NCBI GenBank assembly: GCA_934278005.1
Contig: CAKQWG010000131.1
Coordinates: forward strand, 1-9,321
Direction: 5' to 3'
From: an uncultured Pirellulaceae bacterium
GTDB taxonomy: Bacteria; Planctomycetota; Planctomycetia; Pirellulales; Pirellulaceae
DNA: 9,321 bases
The translations under genes were made by a program, and so were the position numbers. The notes under the pieces were generated by a model, which had not been told where the DNA came from, searched no databases, and saw only the letters and a list, made by a program, of their open reading frames with translations. Of this stretch, positions 6,950-9,321 are shown piece by piece (the first letter of the stretch is position 1; every line of letters begins with the position of its first letter).

Positions 6950-9022
6950 ATGACCAAGAAAAAATCCGATTCTAAAAACATTCCCGGCAACGGCGGCGAG
7001 CCTCACCAGATTGCTAGTGGCGAAGTCGTGCTGACAACCAATCAAGGTTTGCCCATCGCGGACGATCAGAACACACTCACTGTCGGCCCGCGCGGGCCGC
7101 AGTTGCTGGAAGACTTCATTCTACGAGAGAAGATTACCCATTTTGATCATGAGCGCATTCCTGAGCGAGTAGTCCATGCCCGAGGCTATGCAGCACACGG
7201 ATATTTTCAGGCGTACAAATCGCACTCTCACCTGACCAAAGCCGGCTTTTTGAACGATCCGGACAAGAAGACCCCTGTCTTTTGTCGCTTCTCGACGGTT
7301 GCTGGCAGCGAGGGGTCGCACGATACGGCTCGCGACGTGCGAGGGTTCTCGGTCAAGTTTTACACGGATCAGGGTAACTATGATCTGGTGGGCAATAATA
7401 TGCCCATATTTTTTATCCAAGACGCGATTAAGTTCCCCGATCTAGTCCACGCTGTCAAACCGGAACCGGACCGTGGGTTTCCGCAGGCTCAATCCGCGCA
7501 CGACACATTTTGGGACTTTGTGTCCATCAATGCCGAAGCGATGGCAATGTTGATGTGGATCATGTCCGACCGAGCTATTCCGCGGTCGTTCCGCATGATG
7601 GAAGGCTTCGGCGTGCACACCTTTCGCATGATCAATGCCAAAGGTGACTCGAAGTTCGTCAAGTTTCACTGGCGGCCCAAACTGGGCACGTTCTCTCTAA
7701 TTTGGGACGAGGCAGTTAAGATCGGTGGGGCGGATCCAGACTTCCATCGCCGCGATTTATTCAATTCCATTGCGGCCGGCGATTTTCCAGAGTGGGAGCT
7801 GTCGGTTCAAGTTTTCAGCGAGGAGCAGGCGAATGAGTGTGAATTTGACGTGCTCGACGCGACGAAACTCATTCCTGAGGAACTCATACCATTAACACCA
7901 CTGGGAAAGATGGTGCTCGACCGCAATGTAGATAACTTTTTTGCCGAGACCGAGCAGGTTGCATTTTGTCCATCTCACTTGGTACCGGGCATCGACTTCT
8001 CCGACGACCCGTTACTGCAAGGGCGCTTGTTCTCTTACCTCGATACGCAGCTTTCACGGCTAGGCAGTCCAAACTTTCACCAGATCCCGGTAAATAAGCC
8101 CAAGTGTCCGTTCGCCAATTTTCAGCGTGACGGTCACATGCAAATGCAAGTGCCCACGGGGCGCGTGGCCAATGAGCCGAACAGTTTGGACGACGGCACG
8201 CTGCGCGAGGATCCCAAGCGTGGCTTTCAATCGTTTGCCGCCGAAGTCGCGGGGCCGAAACTTCGGATTCGTCCCGAAAGCTTTGCTGACTATTACACTC
8301 AGGCTCGGCTGTTCTACAAGTCGATGACTGAGCCTGAACAGCGCCACATTATCGGTGGCTTTGCGTTTGAGCTAGGTAAATGCGAAGTTGCCAAGATCCG
8401 TACGCGGATGCTCGGTCATCTACAGAATGTCGACGAGTCGCTGGCCGAGAGCGTAGCTGAAGCGCTGGGAATGAAAGGTCAGGCTGATAAGATCAAGCCG
8501 CGTGTGCCCGTGGGGGATCCCGAGCCGTCGCCCGCCTTATCTCAGTACTCGAAAGCTCCCAAATCGATCGCCGGTAAAAAAATTGGAGTACTCGTAACGA
8601 ACGGTTCGGACAGTAAGCTGCTGGCCGCAGTCAGCAAAGCAGCCCAGCAAGAAAAGGCTATGGTCGAGTTGATCGCGCCGAAGATCGGCCCGATCAAGGA
8701 TAGTAGCGGTCAAGAGCTTGTGCCAAACCATTTTCTGGCCGGAGCTCCCTCATCGCTGTTTGATATCCTGGTAGTCGCTCCGGCTGATTCCCAGGTCGAT
8801 ATGTTGCTGCAGCAAGCCGCGGCGATCGACTGGCTGCGAGATGGCTTTGGGCACTTAAAGGTGATGGGGCATACTCAAGCGTCTTTACCGCTGTTTGAAA
8901 AAGCAGCGGTGCCCACTGAAAACGAACCGGGGGTAGTGAATCTTGAAAACGGCAAGTTGGACAAATTCATAGACCAGGCGAAGCAGCATCGGATTTGGAG
9001 TCGCGAACCGCAAGTCCGCTAG
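6950..9022 (+). CDS. katE: Large-subunit heme catalase, KatE/HPII type
   Basis: Hydroperoxidase that converts hydrogen peroxide to water and oxygen in the cytoplasm, normally a heme-containing tetramer. The 690 residues match E. coli HPII along their length: [13 protein letters not shown] (29-41), distal heme motif VVHARG (catalytic H76), DLVGNN (distal N149), FFIQDA (154-159), and proximal RLFSYLDTQ (heme ligand Y363). Residues about 541-690 form the C-terminal class-I-glutaminase/DJ-1-like domain that marks large-subunit catalases; it contains no cysteine, so it should be non-catalytic. At the position of HPII His392, which is bonded to the heme-ligand Tyr, this protein has C340. The frame is open to an earlier ATG at 6854, but those 32 extra residues are unlike family N-termini and overlap the inverted-repeat cluster. 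I prefer ATG 6950 ([10 protein letters not shown]...), which has only a weak GAAG before it. It is monocistronic as far as seen. Confidence 0.95.
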   Translation: MTKKKSDSKNIPGNGGEPHQIASGEVVLTTNQGLPIADDQNTLTVGPRGPQLLEDFILREKITHFDHERIPERVVHARGYAAHGYFQAYKSHSHLTKAGFLNDPDKKTPVFCRFSTVAGSEGSHDTARDVRGFSVKFYTDQGNYDLVGNNMPIFFIQDAIKFPDLVHAVKPEPDRGFPQAQSAHDTFWDFVSINAEAMAMLMWIMSDRAIPRSFRMMEGFGVHTFRMINAKGDSKFVKFHWRPKLGTFSLIWDEAVKIGGADPDFHRRDLFNSIAAGDFPEWELSVQVFSEEQANECEFDVLDATKLIPEELIPLTPLGKMVLDRNVDNFFAETEQVAFCPSHLVPGIDFSDDPLLQGRLFSYLDTQLSRLGSPNFHQIPVNKPKCPFANFQRDGHMQMQVPTGRVANEPNSLDDGTLREDPKRGFQSFAAEVAGPKLRIRPESFADYYTQARLFYKSMTEPEQRHIIGGFAFELGKCEVAKIRTRMLGHLQNVDESLAESVAEALGMKGQADKIKPRVPVGDPEPSPALSQYSKAPKSIAGKKIGVLVTNGSDSKLLAAVSKAAQQEKAMVELIAPKIGPIKDSSGQELVPNHFLAGAPSSLFDILVVAPADSQVDMLLQQAAAIDWLRDGFGHLKVMGHTQASLPLFEKAAVPTENEPGVVNLENGKLDKFIDQAKQHRIWSREPQVR

Positions 9023-9030
9023 CATGTTTG

Positions 9031-9082
9031 CTGATCGCTCCGCCGATCAGACTGTGTTTGTCGCTTATCGCTCCGCGATCAG
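9031..9082. repeat. Two tandem near-identical dyads after the catalase
   Basis: Copy 1 is CTGATCG-CTCCGC-CGATCAG (9031-9050), a perfect 7-bp stem with a six-base loop. Copy 2 is CTTATCG-CTCCG-CGATCAG (9064-9082), the same element with one stem mismatch and a five-base loop. They lie about 33 bases apart and start nine bases after the catalase stop. They could form transcript 3'-end hairpins, but no T-run follows, so an intrinsic terminator is uncertain. They could equally belong to a dispersed intergenic repeat family. Confidence 0.55.
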
Positions 9083-9321
9083 AGGCCACAATATCTATCC
9101 TATATTTGGCTTGTCACAGTGCTTGATGAGGATGCTGATATGGAGTGATAGTTAAGCAAATTTGTTAGTTAGGGACGACTCAACAATAACTTCCCGGTTC
9201 GTTGGAGTGGAGTTTGGGAACAACGGCTAGAAAATGCTTGGTAAAAGATAGGGCGTCTTCCGGGGCTCGCAGTACCGACCCATTCCCATAAACGAATTCG
9301 GCAGGCTGAATTGTTTAACGC
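9083..9321. other. Right-end stretch without a recognised gene
   Basis: No start-to-stop gene is supported. On the minus strand a frame from 9314 to 9180 is open for 44 codons and reads like ordinary protein (for example EFVYGNGSVLRAPEDALSF). It has no ATG or GTG start and is closed by a TAA just upstream (9317-9315). It may be a broken gene tail or chance. No promoter or terminator is clear here. Confidence 0.35.

Noticed and set aside
1..9321. A defence island, mobile element or CRISPR system
   Set aside because: There is no transposase, integrase, nuclease, toxin-antitoxin pair or spaced repeat array. RecQ next to a sensor kinase is not enough to support a defence system, since its motifs fit an ordinary RecQ helicase.

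Overview
The window looks like part of a planctomycete-type chromosome, probably Pirellulaceae-like. The clues are moderate GC content, few Shine-Dalgarno (SD) motifs, a Tat-exported amidohydrolase of the COG3618 type, a soluble MEDS-PAS-PAS hybrid histidine kinase and a DUF3891 protein. This assignment is an inference from gene style; no rRNA or other taxonomic marker is present. I find no tRNA, rRNA, CRISPR array, insertion sequence or phage gene.

Layout: the left half (1-5253) is read on the minus strand. In transcription order it holds a short RecQ-family helicase (5253-3751), a 163-nt gap with a candidate promoter, a large cytoplasmic hybrid sensor kinase (3588-1021), and, 13 nt after the kinase stop, a Tat-signal TIM-barrel amidohydrolase (1007 to beyond the left edge). 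The kinase and amidohydrolase are spaced like a two-gene operon. The right half is read on the plus strand: a 522-nt divergent intergenic region, a DUF3891 protein (5776-6528), a 421-nt spacer with a marked inverted-repeat cluster, and a large-subunit KatE/HPII-type catalase (6950-9022). Two tandem GATC-containing dyads follow the catalase, and the last 240 bases hold no recognisable gene.

How the genes work together: the kinase-amidohydrolase pair is the only strong functional coupling visible. A small-molecule sensor of the MEDS type may control, or be co-expressed with, an exported hydrolase of lactonase-like fold. RecQ (DNA repair) and the catalase (peroxide removal) are stress-related housekeeping functions, but nothing in the sequence links them directly. 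I do not see a clear new defence or mobile system. The points most worth a second look are the inverted-repeat cluster before the catalase, the divergent zinc motif and domain order of RecQ, the HD-like residue pattern of the DUF3891 protein, and the tandem dyads after the catalase.
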